Shown here: positions 1-8,101 of the stretch, in pieces | Position numbering within the stretch: position 1 is the stretch's first letter | How the letters are laid out: the number at the start of each line of letters is the position of its first letter | Source of the DNA: Clostridiales bacterium UBA1779 | GTDB taxonomy: Bacteria; Bacillota; Clostridia; Oscillospirales; CAG-272 | Direction of reading: 5' to 3' | Assembly (NCBI GenBank): GCA_002314565.1 | Contig: DCGL01000101.1 | Span: 1 to 16,445 of the forward strand | Length of the DNA: 16,445 bases | Made by a program: the position numbers and the translations under genes | The notes under the pieces: generated by a model | Told to the model about the DNA's origin: nothing | The model's database searches: none | What the model saw: only the letters and a program-made list of their open reading frames with translations

Positions 1-40
1 CTCCTACAAAAACTTGACACAGACTATTTTTATCAAAAGC

Positions 41-69
41 TTGATTATTTTTTGAAATCGTAATATAAT
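41..69 (+). promoter_or_regulatory. Predicted sigma-A promoter of ychF
   Basis: A -35 box TTGATT at 41-46 and a perfect -10 box TATAAT at 64-69 are separated by 17 bases, the ideal spacing. Transcription would start near base 76, giving a leader of about 72 bases. No competing -10 box fits the TTGACA at 14-19. The call rests on sequence alone. Confidence 0.7.
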
Positions 70-77
70 ATTACAGC

Positions 78-103
78 AAAAAAAGTGAACAGCCGCTTTT
101 TTT
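78..103 (+). other. A/T-rich hairpin at the start of the ychF leader
   Basis: Seven A residues followed by GTG (78-87) can pair with CGC followed by seven T residues (94-103), giving a 10-bp stem with one G-T pair and a loop of six. More T-rich sequence follows to about 114. It looks like a very weak terminator or a 5'-end hairpin. With only two G-C pairs its function is uncertain. Confidence 0.3.
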
Positions 104-147
104 ATTGTTTTTGTGTAAAAAGAACGGCCTGAAAGGATACACAACAT

Positions 148-1242
148 ATGAAACTCGGAATTGTCGGACTGCCCAACGTCGGAAAAAGCACACTGTTCAA
201 TGCTCTCTGCGGCGGCGGAGCCGAATCAGCCAACTACCCCTTCTGCACAATTGAACCTAACGTCGGAATCGTTCCCGTACCGGACTCCAGACTGGACAAG
301 CTGGCCGAGATGTATAACCCCGAAAAGTATACTCCTGCCACCGTCGAATTCGTTGATATCGCCGGCCTTGTAAAAGGAGCATCACAGGGCGAGGGTCTCG
401 GAAACAAATTCCTTTCAAATATCAGGGAATGCGACGCCATTCTTCACGTCGTAAGATGCTTTGAAGATTCTAACATCATTCACGTTGACGGAAGCGTCAA
501 CCCAATCAGAGACGTTGAAACCATCAACTATGAGCTCATTCTCTCAGACCTTGAACTGACCGAAAAGAGACTTGACAAATCACGCAAGCTTGCAAGAAAC
601 GACAAGAAGCTTCAGGCCGAGGTTGACCTGCTCGAAAGACTTACAGACGGCTTCAACCAGGGCAAATCCGCCCGCGCTCTCGGATTGACCGAGGACGAGG
701 CAGCTCTTATCTCGGATATGCCCCTGCTTTCCGCAAAACCCGTTATTTACGTTGCAAACGTCGATGAAACCGGGGCCGCACAGGAACCCCTTGACAATCC
801 TCATTACGTTGCTCTTAAGAAGTTTGCGGAGTCCGAAAATTCCGGCATAATCGCAGTCAGCTGCGGTATCGAAGCCGAAATTGCAGAGCTCTCCGCTGAC
901 GAAAAGGCTATGTTCCTTGAAGATATGGGAATTGCCGAGCCGGGACTAAACAAGCTTATCAGAGCCAGCTATGCCCTTCTCGGCTATATCAGCTTCCTCA
1001 CGGCAGGACCCAAGGAAGTCCGTGCCTGGACCATCGTCCGCGGCACCAAGGCCCCGCAGGCTGCCGGAAAGATTCATTCCGATTTCGAACGCGGATTTAT
1101 CCGTGCCGAAATCGTCGCCTATGACGATCTGATGAAGCTCGGAACGATGACCGCCGCAAAAGAAGCCGGCCTTGTCAGAAGCGAAGGCAAGGACTACGTC
1201 ATGAAAGACGGCGACATCACGGTATTCAGATTTAACGTTTGA
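148..1242 (+). CDS. ychF: Ribosome-binding ATPase YchF (OLA1 family)
   Basis: This is a full-length YchF of 364 residues, the usual size. The P-loop GLPNVGKS lies at residues 7-14 and the DxxG switch at 70-73. The nucleotide-specificity motif is NVDE at 204-207 instead of the NKxD of GTPases, which is the family hallmark and fits its preference for ATP. A helical insertion follows the G domain at roughly 125-185. The last 80 or so residues form the TGS domain, ending in the typical GDITVFRFNV. YchF is a cytoplasmic protein that binds ribosomes and is linked to translation and stress responses; its exact role is unsettled. The ATG at 148 is preceded by AAAGGA (132-137) at a spacing of 10. The gene is transcribed alone from its own promoter and converges on the divIC-like gene across a long palindrome. 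Confidence 0.97.
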   Translation: MKLGIVGLPNVGKSTLFNALCGGGAESANYPFCTIEPNVGIVPVPDSRLDKLAEMYNPEKYTPATVEFVDIAGLVKGASQGEGLGNKFLSNIRECDAILHVVRCFEDSNIIHVDGSVNPIRDVETINYELILSDLELTEKRLDKSRKLARNDKKLQAEVDLLERLTDGFNQGKSARALGLTEDEAALISDMPLLSAKPVIYVANVDETGAAQEPLDNPHYVALKKFAESENSGIIAVSCGIEAEIAELSADEKAMFLEDMGIAEPGLNKLIRASYALLGYISFLTAGPKEVRAWTIVRGTKAPQAAGKIHSDFERGFIRAEIVAYDDLMKLGTMTAAKEAGLVRSEGKDYVMKDGDITVFRFNV

Positions 1243-1253
1243 TATGTTTTAAA

Positions 1254-1283
1254 AGATGACAGGGGACGGTTCTTTTGTCATCT
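1254..1283 (+). repeat. Palindromic GGGGACGGTTCTTT element, copy 1
   Basis: An 8-bp stem, AGATGACA (1254-1261) with TGTCATCT (1276-1283), encloses the 14-base loop GGGGACGGTTCTTT (1262-1275). The identical core is found on the opposite strand at 1305-1318 and again at 10951-10964. The shape suggests a REP-like family, which is inference. Confidence 0.65.
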
Positions 1284-1296
1284 CGGCCTGAAGGCG

Positions 1297-1326
1297 AGAT
1301 GACAAAAGAACCGTCCCCTGTCATTT
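1297..1326 (-). repeat. Palindromic GGGGACGGTTCTTT element, copy 2 (inverted partner)
   Basis: On the - strand the stem is ATGACA (1324-1319) with TGTCAT (1304-1299), extended by a G-T and an A-T pair. It encloses the same 14-base core (1318-1305). Together with copy 1 it forms an inverted doublet with a 13-base spacer (1284-1296), the arrangement called a REPIN when built from REP sequences. Confidence 0.65.
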
Positions 1327-1328
1327 TT

Positions 1329-1649
1329 TTATTTTGTCGGATCCGTTATGTAGTTTTTTCCGTCGCGCGGAACGAGGCGGTAAAGTTCCCAGGCATATTT
1401 GCGTACGTAATATTCGTCAATCGGGGACGTGTAGTAGTATTCAAGCTCTGCTTTTTCGTCTTTGATCTTCTTTAAGTTGATTTCAAGCTGTTTTCGCTCT
1501 TCGACAAGGGCGGAATAATCAAGCACAAGTTTTACGGATATGATGAGAAGTATTATCGCCACGAAAATCAGGGAAAGTCTGAGAACCACCCATCCCCTTG
1601 AAGGTGAGTCCTGTGTTCTGTTATACTGTGAAAAAAGACTGATTTTCAT
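1329..1649 (-). CDS. Septum formation initiator family protein (DivIC/FtsB-like)
   Basis: This small bitopic membrane protein has 106 residues, the usual size for DivIC/FtsB proteins. A short charged cytoplasmic N-terminus is followed by one membrane segment at about residues 21-43 (VVLRLSLIFVAIILLIISV). A coiled coil rich in E, K and L follows at about 48-72, then a conserved-looking outer segment with VRKYAWELYRLVPRDG. Family members join the divisome outside the membrane with FtsL and help activate septal wall synthesis. The gene follows rqcP after 70 bases. No strong ribosome binding site is visible before the ATG at 1649; only a weak GCGGG is present. In Bacillus yabP and yabQ lie between these two genes, but both are absent here. 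The family is clear, but the choice between DivIC and FtsL-like names rests on context. Confidence 0.85.
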   Translation of the reverse strand: MKISLFSQYNRTQDSPSRGWVVLRLSLIFVAIILLIISVKLVLDYSALVEERKQLEINLKKIKDEKAELEYYYTSPIDEYYVRKYAWELYRLVPRDGKNYITDPTK

Positions 1650-1719
1650 ATTATAACCCGCAATTCCGCTCAGAGAGCAAGTAAAAATGAAACAAAAGGC
1701 TTATCGCCCGAGAGAAAAA

Positions 1720-1968
1720 TTATTCCTGAGATATTATCTCATACATTTCACCGGCACTGTCTTTTCCGGCAGTCTCGGTGATTTTTGTTACGCGGACGGT
1801 GAGCTTGCGCTTGCCGAAGGCAACGGTTATCTCATCGCCGAGATGAACCTCGTATGAAGCGCGGACGATACGTCCGTTTACGTAAACGTGTTCCCCGTCG
1901 CAGGCTTCGTTGGCTACCGTGCGCCGCTTGATAATTCTGCTTACCTTTAAATATTTATCCAGTCTCAT
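1720..1968 (-). CDS. rqcP: S4-domain RNA-binding protein RqcP (YabO/Hsp15-like)
   Basis: The 82-residue protein consists almost entirely of one S4 RNA-binding domain. It has the classic N-terminus MRLDKYLKVSRIIKRRT and the turn VYVNGRIVRASYEVHLGDEI. This matches RqcP/YabO of Bacillota. RqcP works with RqcH on stalled 50S subunits and supports addition of C-terminal alanine tails during ribosome-associated quality control. RqcH is not in this window. The ATG lies 5 bases after the hemZ stop. The nearest AAGGAG (1991-1986) is inside hemZ and 17 bases away, longer than usual, so translational coupling to hemZ is likely. The divIC-like gene follows, as in Bacillus minus the yab sporulation genes. 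Other S4 proteins of this size, such as Hsp15, are less likely given the neighbours. Confidence 0.85.
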   Translation of the reverse strand: MRLDKYLKVSRIIKRRTVANEACDGEHVYVNGRIVRASYEVHLGDEITVAFGKRKLTVRVTKITETAGKDSAGEMYEIISQE

Positions 1969-1973
1969 TGCAA

Positions 1974-3458
1974 TTACAGTGGGTACTCCTTATAAAACTT
2001 TCTGAGCTCTTCGATAAGTCCGTCGCAGTTTTCTCTGTCAAGATATTCGTAAGGATACTTTGAATTGAAATAACGGCGTATAACCGGCTTATCCTGTGAG
2101 GTTTCGGGAAGGCGTACGAACTTTGAAACGGCACCTGCACCTACGGCGAGGATGCTGTGTACTTCTTCCATCATATAGATATTGTATTTCCCTTCAAGTC
2201 CGGGCTTTGCAAAGCCGACATTCTCAAAGTTTCCGACAGTGTTTTTCTGACGGTACATATAATAGGGGATGTATCCGGACTGCTGCAGTTTGATCTGAGA
2301 ATAATCGACGCATTTGCCGACGTCACCGCCGCGCATTGAATAAATTCCCTCTTCCTGATTGATTGCCGCCGAACGTTTTACGCAGAAGGTGTGTACCGTT
2401 ACGTTTTCGGGATTCAGAGCGATTATTCCGTCAACAGACGCTGAGAACTTTTTGAAATTATCCCCCGGCAGTCCTGCTATGAGGTCTGTATTGATTATCT
2501 CAATTCCCACGTCCCGCGCCATGGCGTACGCACGGTAAAAATCCTCAACCGTATGATGTCTGCCGATTCCGTCAAGAACGTCCTGGCAAAGAGTCTGGGG
2601 ATTGACGCTGATACGCTTTACACCGAAGTCACGCAGTATTTTCAGCTTTTCTTCGGTAATGGTATCCGGTCTGCCGGATTCATACGTAAATTCATCGGGA
2701 ATTTTTCCCTCCAGCGTTTCATTGAGCACGGAAAGAATCTGTCTCATCTGTGAAGGTTCAAGAATTGTCGGAGTCCCTCCGCCGAAATATACGGTTCTCA
2801 GATTGAGACCGAGGAGCTTGGCTTCAGCCATAACCCTGCGCAGATCAACGCAGACTCTGTCAACGTAATCGGGTATGAGAGACAGAAAGCGCTTTGACGT
2901 GTATGAAACGAAGGAACAGTATGCACATCTCGACGGGCAGAAAGGAATGGAAATATACAGGCTGAAATCGTTCTTTGAATTCCTTGACAGAACTGCCTGC
3001 TCGTTGATGGCAACTTCTGTTGCAAGTGATGCCTTTTTCGGGAACACAAAGTATTCGGAAACGAGGGTTTTCTTCGTTCTGGTTTTGGAAATCCCGCGGT
3101 TAAGCATCTCGGTTGCAACCTTAGACGGACGGACTCCCGTAAGAATACCCCAGCTCGGACGGTATTCCATAAGGTCTCCGAGTGCCGAGATGACGGCATC
3201 TCCTACAACCAGCTTACGGCAGCGTTCGTCGTCAAGGCCTTCAAGACTCAGCTCCTTCTCTGCGTGAGCCGAAGCCCCGTCGAGAGAACAGTCGCAGACA
3301 GCCCTGTAACCCGATTCCGAATTTTCAAGCGAAAGATATAATTCCGGCACCATAGGCCCCGGCTGCTCATCCTCGGGAAATGAAGCCCCGGGGAAGAAAA
3401 TCATACTGAGGGTCTGAATATAGTACCTGTTGATATTGCCCTTGACTCTTAGTATCAT
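1974..3458 (-). CDS. hemZ: HemZ-type radical SAM protein (coproporphyrinogen III dehydrogenase family)
   Basis: The protein has 494 residues, as expected for HemZ, the HemN relative with a long N-terminal extension found in Bacillus and Clostridia. The iron-sulfur motif CPSRCAYC has Cys174, Cys178 and Cys181, spaced CxxxCxxC. The SAM-binding GGGTP is at 226-230. The N-terminal 165 or so residues carry the family segment GILTGVRPSK (104-113). The C-terminal half has the HemN-type pattern ending in a conserved VGAGAVSKF stretch. HemN enzymes oxidatively decarboxylate coproporphyrinogen III, but the substrate of clostridial HemZ proteins is often unclear because many hosts lack a full heme pathway. 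The ATG overlaps the rel stop as ATGA, indicating translational coupling. In many Clostridia hemZ lies near recJ and rel, but usually with genes in between that are missing here. Confidence 0.9.
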   Translation of the reverse strand: MILRVKGNINRYYIQTLSMIFFPGASFPEDEQPGPMVPELYLSLENSESGYRAVCDCSLDGASAHAEKELSLEGLDDERCRKLVVGDAVISALGDLMEYRPSWGILTGVRPSKVATEMLNRGISKTRTKKTLVSEYFVFPKKASLATEVAINEQAVLSRNSKNDFSLYISIPFCPSRCAYCSFVSYTSKRFLSLIPDYVDRVCVDLRRVMAEAKLLGLNLRTVYFGGGTPTILEPSQMRQILSVLNETLEGKIPDEFTYESGRPDTITEEKLKILRDFGVKRISVNPQTLCQDVLDGIGRHHTVEDFYRAYAMARDVGIEIINTDLIAGLPGDNFKKFSASVDGIIALNPENVTVHTFCVKRSAAINQEEGIYSMRGGDVGKCVDYSQIKLQQSGYIPYYMYRQKNTVGNFENVGFAKPGLEGKYNIYMMEEVHSILAVGAGAVSKFVRLPETSQDKPVIRRYFNSKYPYEYLDRENCDGLIEELRKFYKEYPL

Positions 3459-5713
3459 AGGTAACCTCTCGTAACGTTCGTTACGTTCTTCAAAGATCTG
3501 ATTCTTGAAACGATTGAATTGAAATGATCGGTATTTTTGCAGGCAATTTTTACGGAAACGGTTACTGTGCCGTCGGGTTTGGGCTGTGAATTTATCTGAA
3601 GGACGGAAACCCTCATATCAAGCAGCGTCTGAGTTATATCGGCAATTATGCTGATTGAATTTTCCGCAAAAATATTGATAACCGATTCGTATACGTCCGT
3701 GTTTTTGGCAGCCTCGGCACTTTCCCAGCTTACGCTGACAAAGCGGTCCTTCTTTGTTTCATCGCAGAGACCGCGGACGACGTTCGGACAGTCGGTTTTG
3801 TGTATTGACAAGCCGTATCCCTGAGTGACGAAACCGATGATTCTGTCACCGGGAAGCGGATTGCAGCATCTGGCATACTTGACGGAGCACCCTGTCTGGC
3901 CTTCGACGGATACCCCTCCGTCCTTTTTGACCTTGCCGAAGCTGCGGATGGGACGCAATTCAACAGAATCGACGGGTTCGGCGGGCTTAACAACCCTATC
4001 GAACTCATCTCTGAGCTTTGCTGAGAGCTTTGAAAAGGGGACGCCGCCATAACCGAGGGTATTGAACATATCATCTGCGTTTGAAAAGCCGTTTTTCGTT
4101 GCAACGGTTTCGCAGATTGAAATAAACTGAGCATCGGAATAAGTGCGGTTATATGCTTTGAATTCGGTCTCAACCATAGAACGTCCGACAGAAATGTTTT
4201 CAGTCTTCTTTTCCTTTTTGAACCAGGCACGGATTTTGGTTCTGGCTTCTGACGTTTTGACGATATTGAGCCAGTCGCGGCTCGGTCCCTTGACCGTTGA
4301 GGATGTTATTATTTCGACGATTTCACCGTTTTTCGGAACTCTGTCAATAGGAACTATCATTCCGTTGATTTTTGCCCCGACCATTCTGTTTCCGACCGCA
4401 GAGTGAATTGCGTAGGCAAAATCTATCATCGTAGAGCCGTAAGGCAGTGAAATTACGTCGCCCTTGGGAGTGAAAACGTAGGTTTCATCGTGGAATACGT
4501 CGGTTTTGATGGCTGCCATAAATTCATCGGGGTCGCGCGTTGCGTCCTCGGTTTCAACAAGTCTTGCTATCCATTCAAGCTTGTTGTCATAATCCGCACC
4601 GGATTTTGCACCGGACTTGTATTTCCAGTGAGCCGCGATACCGTATTCGGCGATTTCATGCATTTCCCAGGTACGGATCTGTACCTCAAAAGGTATACCG
4701 TCCTTGCCTATAACGGTTGTATGAAGAGATCTGTAAAGGTTGGGCTTTGGGGTTGAAATGTAATCCTTGAAACGTCCCGGCATAGACTTGAACATTTCGT
4801 GGATAAGACCGAGAGTGTAATAACAGTCAAGCTCTGAATCGACAAGTATACGAAGTGCGTAGAAGTCGTAAATTTCGTCAAAACTCTTATTCTGCGAATA
4901 CATCTTCTTGTATATGCTGTATACGGTCTTGATTCGTCCTTCAAGCTCAAAATGAATATTGTAGGACTTGAGTCTTTCTTCTACGGTTTTGCGGATATTT
5001 TCGATAAAATCCTTGTTGTGACCGTATTTAGCATCAATATGATTGCGGACCTCGTCGTAACCTATTGGGTCGAGATAGAAAAGTCCGAGATTTTCAAGCT
5101 CCTGCTTTACCTTCTGCATACCGAGACGGTGTGCAAGAGGTGCATAAACCTGCATGGTTTCAAGGGCGATGATTCTCTGCTTTTCTTCGGACTTTGCCGA
5201 GAGGGTTCTCATATTGTGAAGTCTGTCGCAGAGCTTGATGAAAATTACGCGTATGTCTCTCGACATCGCAAGAATCATCTTGCGCAGGTTTTCAATATGA
5301 GCTTCTTCCTTGTCTTCAATGTGAAGAGGAACGATTTTGGTAAGACCGTCAACGAGCATGGCGACTGTGTCGCCGAATCTTTTCTGAATTTCATTGAGAT
5401 TCGTTTTATCCGAACAATCCTCAACGGTGTCATGAAGCAGGGCGGCGCAGATTGAATCCGTGTCAAGATGAAGCTCGGCAACAATCTGAGCGACGGCCAG
5501 AGGATGGGATATATACGGTTCGCCGCTCTGCCGGAACTGACCGGCATGAAGAGCGCTTGCGTAGGCATATGCGTCCTTGATTTTCTGAATATTGTATGAA
5601 AGTCCGCTGTTCTCGAGCATCAGAATAAAGCCCTCGTAGGGGTTTACCCAGGGTCTCGGTTCGGCGGTAATTATTTTATTTCTGTCAAGGCAGTATTGTA
5701 GGGCGTCTGACAT
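3455..5713 (-). CDS. rel: Bifunctional (p)ppGpp synthetase/hydrolase Rel
   Basis: The 752-residue protein is a full-length RelA/SpoT homologue. The HD hydrolase domain carries HAGQ (from His56), His70 and the HD pair 94-95, so hydrolase activity should be intact. The synthetase domain (about 255-365) carries GRIKTVYSIYKKM and RFKD at 314-317; the RxKD form marks bifunctional Rel rather than synthetase-only RelA. The YRSLHTTV and FEVQIRTWEMHEIAEYG motifs follow. Next come TGS (about 405-470), a helical region, the Cys-containing domain with CC at 616-617 and His638/Cys642, and a C-terminal ACT domain (about 675-752). The enzyme makes and destroys the starvation alarmone. The ATG at 5713 was chosen because GGAG (5724-5721) lies 7 bases upstream; the frame opens at 5845 but that extension lies inside recJ. 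apt, which often separates recJ and rel, is absent. Confidence 0.96.
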   Translation of the reverse strand: MSDALQYCLDRNKIITAEPRPWVNPYEGFILMLENSGLSYNIQKIKDAYAYASALHAGQFRQSGEPYISHPLAVAQIVAELHLDTDSICAALLHDTVEDCSDKTNLNEIQKRFGDTVAMLVDGLTKIVPLHIEDKEEAHIENLRKMILAMSRDIRVIFIKLCDRLHNMRTLSAKSEEKQRIIALETMQVYAPLAHRLGMQKVKQELENLGLFYLDPIGYDEVRNHIDAKYGHNKDFIENIRKTVEERLKSYNIHFELEGRIKTVYSIYKKMYSQNKSFDEIYDFYALRILVDSELDCYYTLGLIHEMFKSMPGRFKDYISTPKPNLYRSLHTTVIGKDGIPFEVQIRTWEMHEIAEYGIAAHWKYKSGAKSGADYDNKLEWIARLVETEDATRDPDEFMAAIKTDVFHDETYVFTPKGDVISLPYGSTMIDFAYAIHSAVGNRMVGAKINGMIVPIDRVPKNGEIVEIITSSTVKGPSRDWLNIVKTSEARTKIRAWFKKEKKTENISVGRSMVETEFKAYNRTYSDAQFISICETVATKNGFSNADDMFNTLGYGGVPFSKLSAKLRDEFDRVVKPAEPVDSVELRPIRSFGKVKKDGGVSVEGQTGCSVKYARCCNPLPGDRIIGFVTQGYGLSIHKTDCPNVVRGLCDETKKDRFVSVSWESAEAAKNTDVYESVINIFAENSISIIADITQTLLDMRVSVLQINSQPKPDGTVTVSVKIACKNTDHFNSIVSRIRSLKNVTNVTRGYL

Positions 5714-5727
5714 TATTTGACTCCGTT

Positions 5728-7959
5728 TTATGAGCGGATTCCGCTCTGGATTTTCAGATTCGAAAGAATATTTGAACTGTCGAGCTCCACTTTTCTGGGA
5801 TGGAAGACTCTTTGAACCGATACGTAATCCTGAGGCAGGCACCACTGTGAGCCGATTTCGTCGGAAACGACCGGATCCATATGGATGCGGAAAATGTCGA
5901 GCTCCGACAAAACGGAAAGAATAAGCTTGTACTTGACGTAGTTTATCCTCGTATCAAGCTTATCGGATTTAAGGCGGTTCATCATATATCTGTCACTGAA
6001 GCTGTCCTTTCCGGACTTCAGGAAATCGTTGAGTATACCGAAAATTGCGACAAAATCGTCTCTTTCGGGAAGATAATTGTCCGCCGGACTGAAAAAGGAG
6101 CCCGAAAGCAGTTCGTTTACGCGTTTTCTGTCATAAAGACGCTTTTCGTAGCATTTTTTCGAGAAGCAGACGTCGCAAAGAATCAGCTGAACGCTGCTGA
6201 CCCCCTGATATGTGTTCGTAGACAGGGTAAACATAAGGTCGAGATTGTCGCCGACGTCGTAGTTCAGGTCGGAGACGGAGGCCCCGTAGAAAATAGCCTG
6301 GAAGCTCAAGCCATCCTTCTTTACAAGCATCTTGGTGTGCTTGCCGGAAGAAATCGGGCGGATTTGTGTGAGAACCACGTCGCGCATAATGAAAACGGGC
6401 AGCGGATTTCCGGTGCTGCAGGGTTCCATAATGCGTGTGATATCATCCGAGAGCTCAAGAGTAATCATCTCAGGTGATATCTCCATATCCGCCTCATAGG
6501 TCGGAATCATATAATCGTCCGACAGGTGGTTCTTGGCATATTCGTTGAGTTTCCTTCTGAGCATAGGGATGTCACGTCTGCGGACGGAAAGGCCGGCAGC
6601 AAGCTCGTGTCCGCCGTATCTGAGAAGTAAGTCCTCGCAGTCGGACAGGGCGTTGAACAGATTCAGACCGGAAATCGAACGACCGGACCCCTTACCTTCG
6701 TCGAGAGGTGAACGGATTCCCGGGGTAGTAGCCCCGTCAAACGTGATGAGAATAGACGGTTTTGAGTACTTTTCCGTAATTCTCGATGAAACGATACCGA
6801 TTACGCCGTGCATCCAGTCGTCACTGTCCAGAATAATCACACGGTCATCCATAAACGTAGGATCGGCTGCAAGCTTCTCCTCGGCCTCGGTTGCAATTCT
6901 GTTTTCTTCAACCTGACGCTGCTGATTTATCTCGCAGAGTCTCTCTGCCATCTTTGCGGCATCAATATCATTATTGCACAAAAGGAGTTCAACAGCTATT
7001 GATGCGTTGTCCATTCTTCCCGCTGCATTGAGTCTCGGGGCAATCGTAAAGCTGATAAAGGAGGACGTCATCTGACCTTCAAGGCGCTTTGCGGAGGCCT
7101 CAATAAGGGCAGTTATACCCTTACGTCTCGACTGAGAGAGCATTTTAAGACCGAAGGAAACTATCATACGGTTTTCGTCGACGATAGGCATTACGTCGGC
7201 TACCGTTCCGATTGATACGAGGTCTGCGTAGCTCAGAAGAACGTTTCTCTCGGCTTCATATTCGTTTCTGCCTTCTTCTCTGGCAAAGCGAATTTCCATT
7301 GCGGTAATCAGTTTGTAAACGACACCGACTCCCGCAAGTTCTTTGAAGGGGTAAGAGCAATCCTGACGGTGGGGATTGACGACTGCACAGCAATCAGGCA
7401 GCTCGGCACGGCATTCGTGATGGTCTGTGACTATCGTGTCGATGCCGAGAGATTTTGCATAATCAATTTCTTCAATGGCGGTTATTCCGGTATCAACGGT
7501 GATAATCAAAGTAACACCGTGTGACGCAAGACGCCCGATGGCGCTCTTGTTCATACCGTAGCCTTCGCTTCTTTTGGGGATGAAATAACCGACTTTAACC
7601 CCTTTTGAAATGAGATAGAGATATAAGGTGCTGACACTGGTAACCCCGTCAACGTCATAGTCGCCGAAGATGGCGACGACTTCATCGGGGTTCTGTATTG
7701 CTTTCTTAAGTCTTTCAACGGCACGGTCCATATCCGCAAGCAGAAACGGATCGCGGCCGGTTATATAGTTATTGAATATAAAACTGTGAACGTCTTCCGA
7801 CGTGCGGAAACCTCTGTCGGCAATAAGCCCCGCACAGATTGCGGGAATATTGAATTCCGCGGAAATCTTGCGGACAATATTTTCTCTTTCCGACTGTGAT
7901 GAATAAGGCAGAACGGGTTCTTTAATAATCCATTTTTTCTTCTGATTTGAATAACTCAT
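5728..7959 (-). CDS. recJ: Single-stranded-DNA-specific exonuclease RecJ
   Basis: This is a DHH-family 5'-to-3' exonuclease of 743 residues, in the range of long Bacillota RecJ proteins. The DHH domain has DYDVDG (100-105), VDTG (155-158) and DHH (179-181), the metal-binding motifs. The DHHA1 domain has GRSISG (426-431) and GGHELAAG (449-456). The OB-fold region begins near EPCSTGNPLP (512-521). About 170 further residues form the less conserved C-terminal domain seen in Gram-positive RecJ. RecJ degrades single-stranded DNA in recombination and repair. The ATG at 7959 has no clear Shine-Dalgarno sequence, and its 142-base upstream gap shows no confident promoter. It may be read from the cdaA promoter region. 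rel begins 14 bases after its stop. Confidence 0.96.
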   Translation of the reverse strand: MSYSNQKKKWIIKEPVLPYSSQSERENIVRKISAEFNIPAICAGLIADRGFRTSEDVHSFIFNNYITGRDPFLLADMDRAVERLKKAIQNPDEVVAIFGDYDVDGVTSVSTLYLYLISKGVKVGYFIPKRSEGYGMNKSAIGRLASHGVTLIITVDTGITAIEEIDYAKSLGIDTIVTDHHECRAELPDCCAVVNPHRQDCSYPFKELAGVGVVYKLITAMEIRFAREEGRNEYEAERNVLLSYADLVSIGTVADVMPIVDENRMIVSFGLKMLSQSRRKGITALIEASAKRLEGQMTSSFISFTIAPRLNAAGRMDNASIAVELLLCNNDIDAAKMAERLCEINQQRQVEENRIATEAEEKLAADPTFMDDRVIILDSDDWMHGVIGIVSSRITEKYSKPSILITFDGATTPGIRSPLDEGKGSGRSISGLNLFNALSDCEDLLLRYGGHELAAGLSVRRRDIPMLRRKLNEYAKNHLSDDYMIPTYEADMEISPEMITLELSDDITRIMEPCSTGNPLPVFIMRDVVLTQIRPISSGKHTKMLVKKDGLSFQAIFYGASVSDLNYDVGDNLDLMFTLSTNTYQGVSSVQLILCDVCFSKKCYEKRLYDRKRVNELLSGSFFSPADNYLPERDDFVAIFGILNDFLKSGKDSFSDRYMMNRLKSDKLDTRINYVKYKLILSVLSELDIFRIHMDPVVSDEIGSQWCLPQDYVSVQRVFHPRKVELDSSNILSNLKIQSGIRS

Positions 7960-8101
7960 ATACTATTACACTCACACATTTACACATAACACAAAAACAA
8001 CTGCACATTTATCTTAATCTGAGTTTTCTTTTATGAAATGATTTTTTATAAATTAATATCTCAAAACTATTCTGAAATTCGTATCTTTCGGCTGATGAAT
8101 T

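Larger units (their letters stand above)
1251..1329. terminator. Long perfect palindrome between convergent genes, likely bidirectional terminator
   Basis: Bases 1256-1285 and 1295-1324 are perfect 30-base inverted repeats around a 9-base loop. The left arm is preceded by AAAAG and the right arm followed by a run of T. A transcript from either strand would therefore form a strong hairpin followed by U residues, suitable for ending both ychF (+) and the divIC-like gene (-). Each arm also contains a copy of a smaller hairpin element with the core GGGGACGGTTCTTT, annotated separately. Confidence 0.75.

Noticed and set aside
14..42. Promoter built on TTGACA at 14-19
   Set aside because: No -10 box is found 16-18 bases downstream. 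The TTGATT/TATAAT pair at 41-69 is better.
2798..3267. Long reading frames of about 130 codons in other frames inside hemZ on both strands
   Set aside because: Their translations are Ser/Arg-rich with no family features, and hemZ fully explains the region.
5714..5845. A 44-residue N-terminal extension of Rel starting at 5845
   Set aside because: It lies almost entirely inside the 3' end of recJ and lacks Rel-like sequence. The ATG at 5713 has GGAG at 7 bases and gives the usual Rel length.
5881..6477. A 198-codon frame on the + strand opposite recJ
   Set aside because: It is a shadow frame within the clear RecJ coding region, with no ribosome binding site and no recognisable domain.
7960..8101. 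Promoter or terminator between cdaR and recJ
   Set aside because: The 142-base AT-rich gap shows no properly spaced promoter boxes and no convincing hairpin; TG-rich stretches on the - strand look like plain low complexity.
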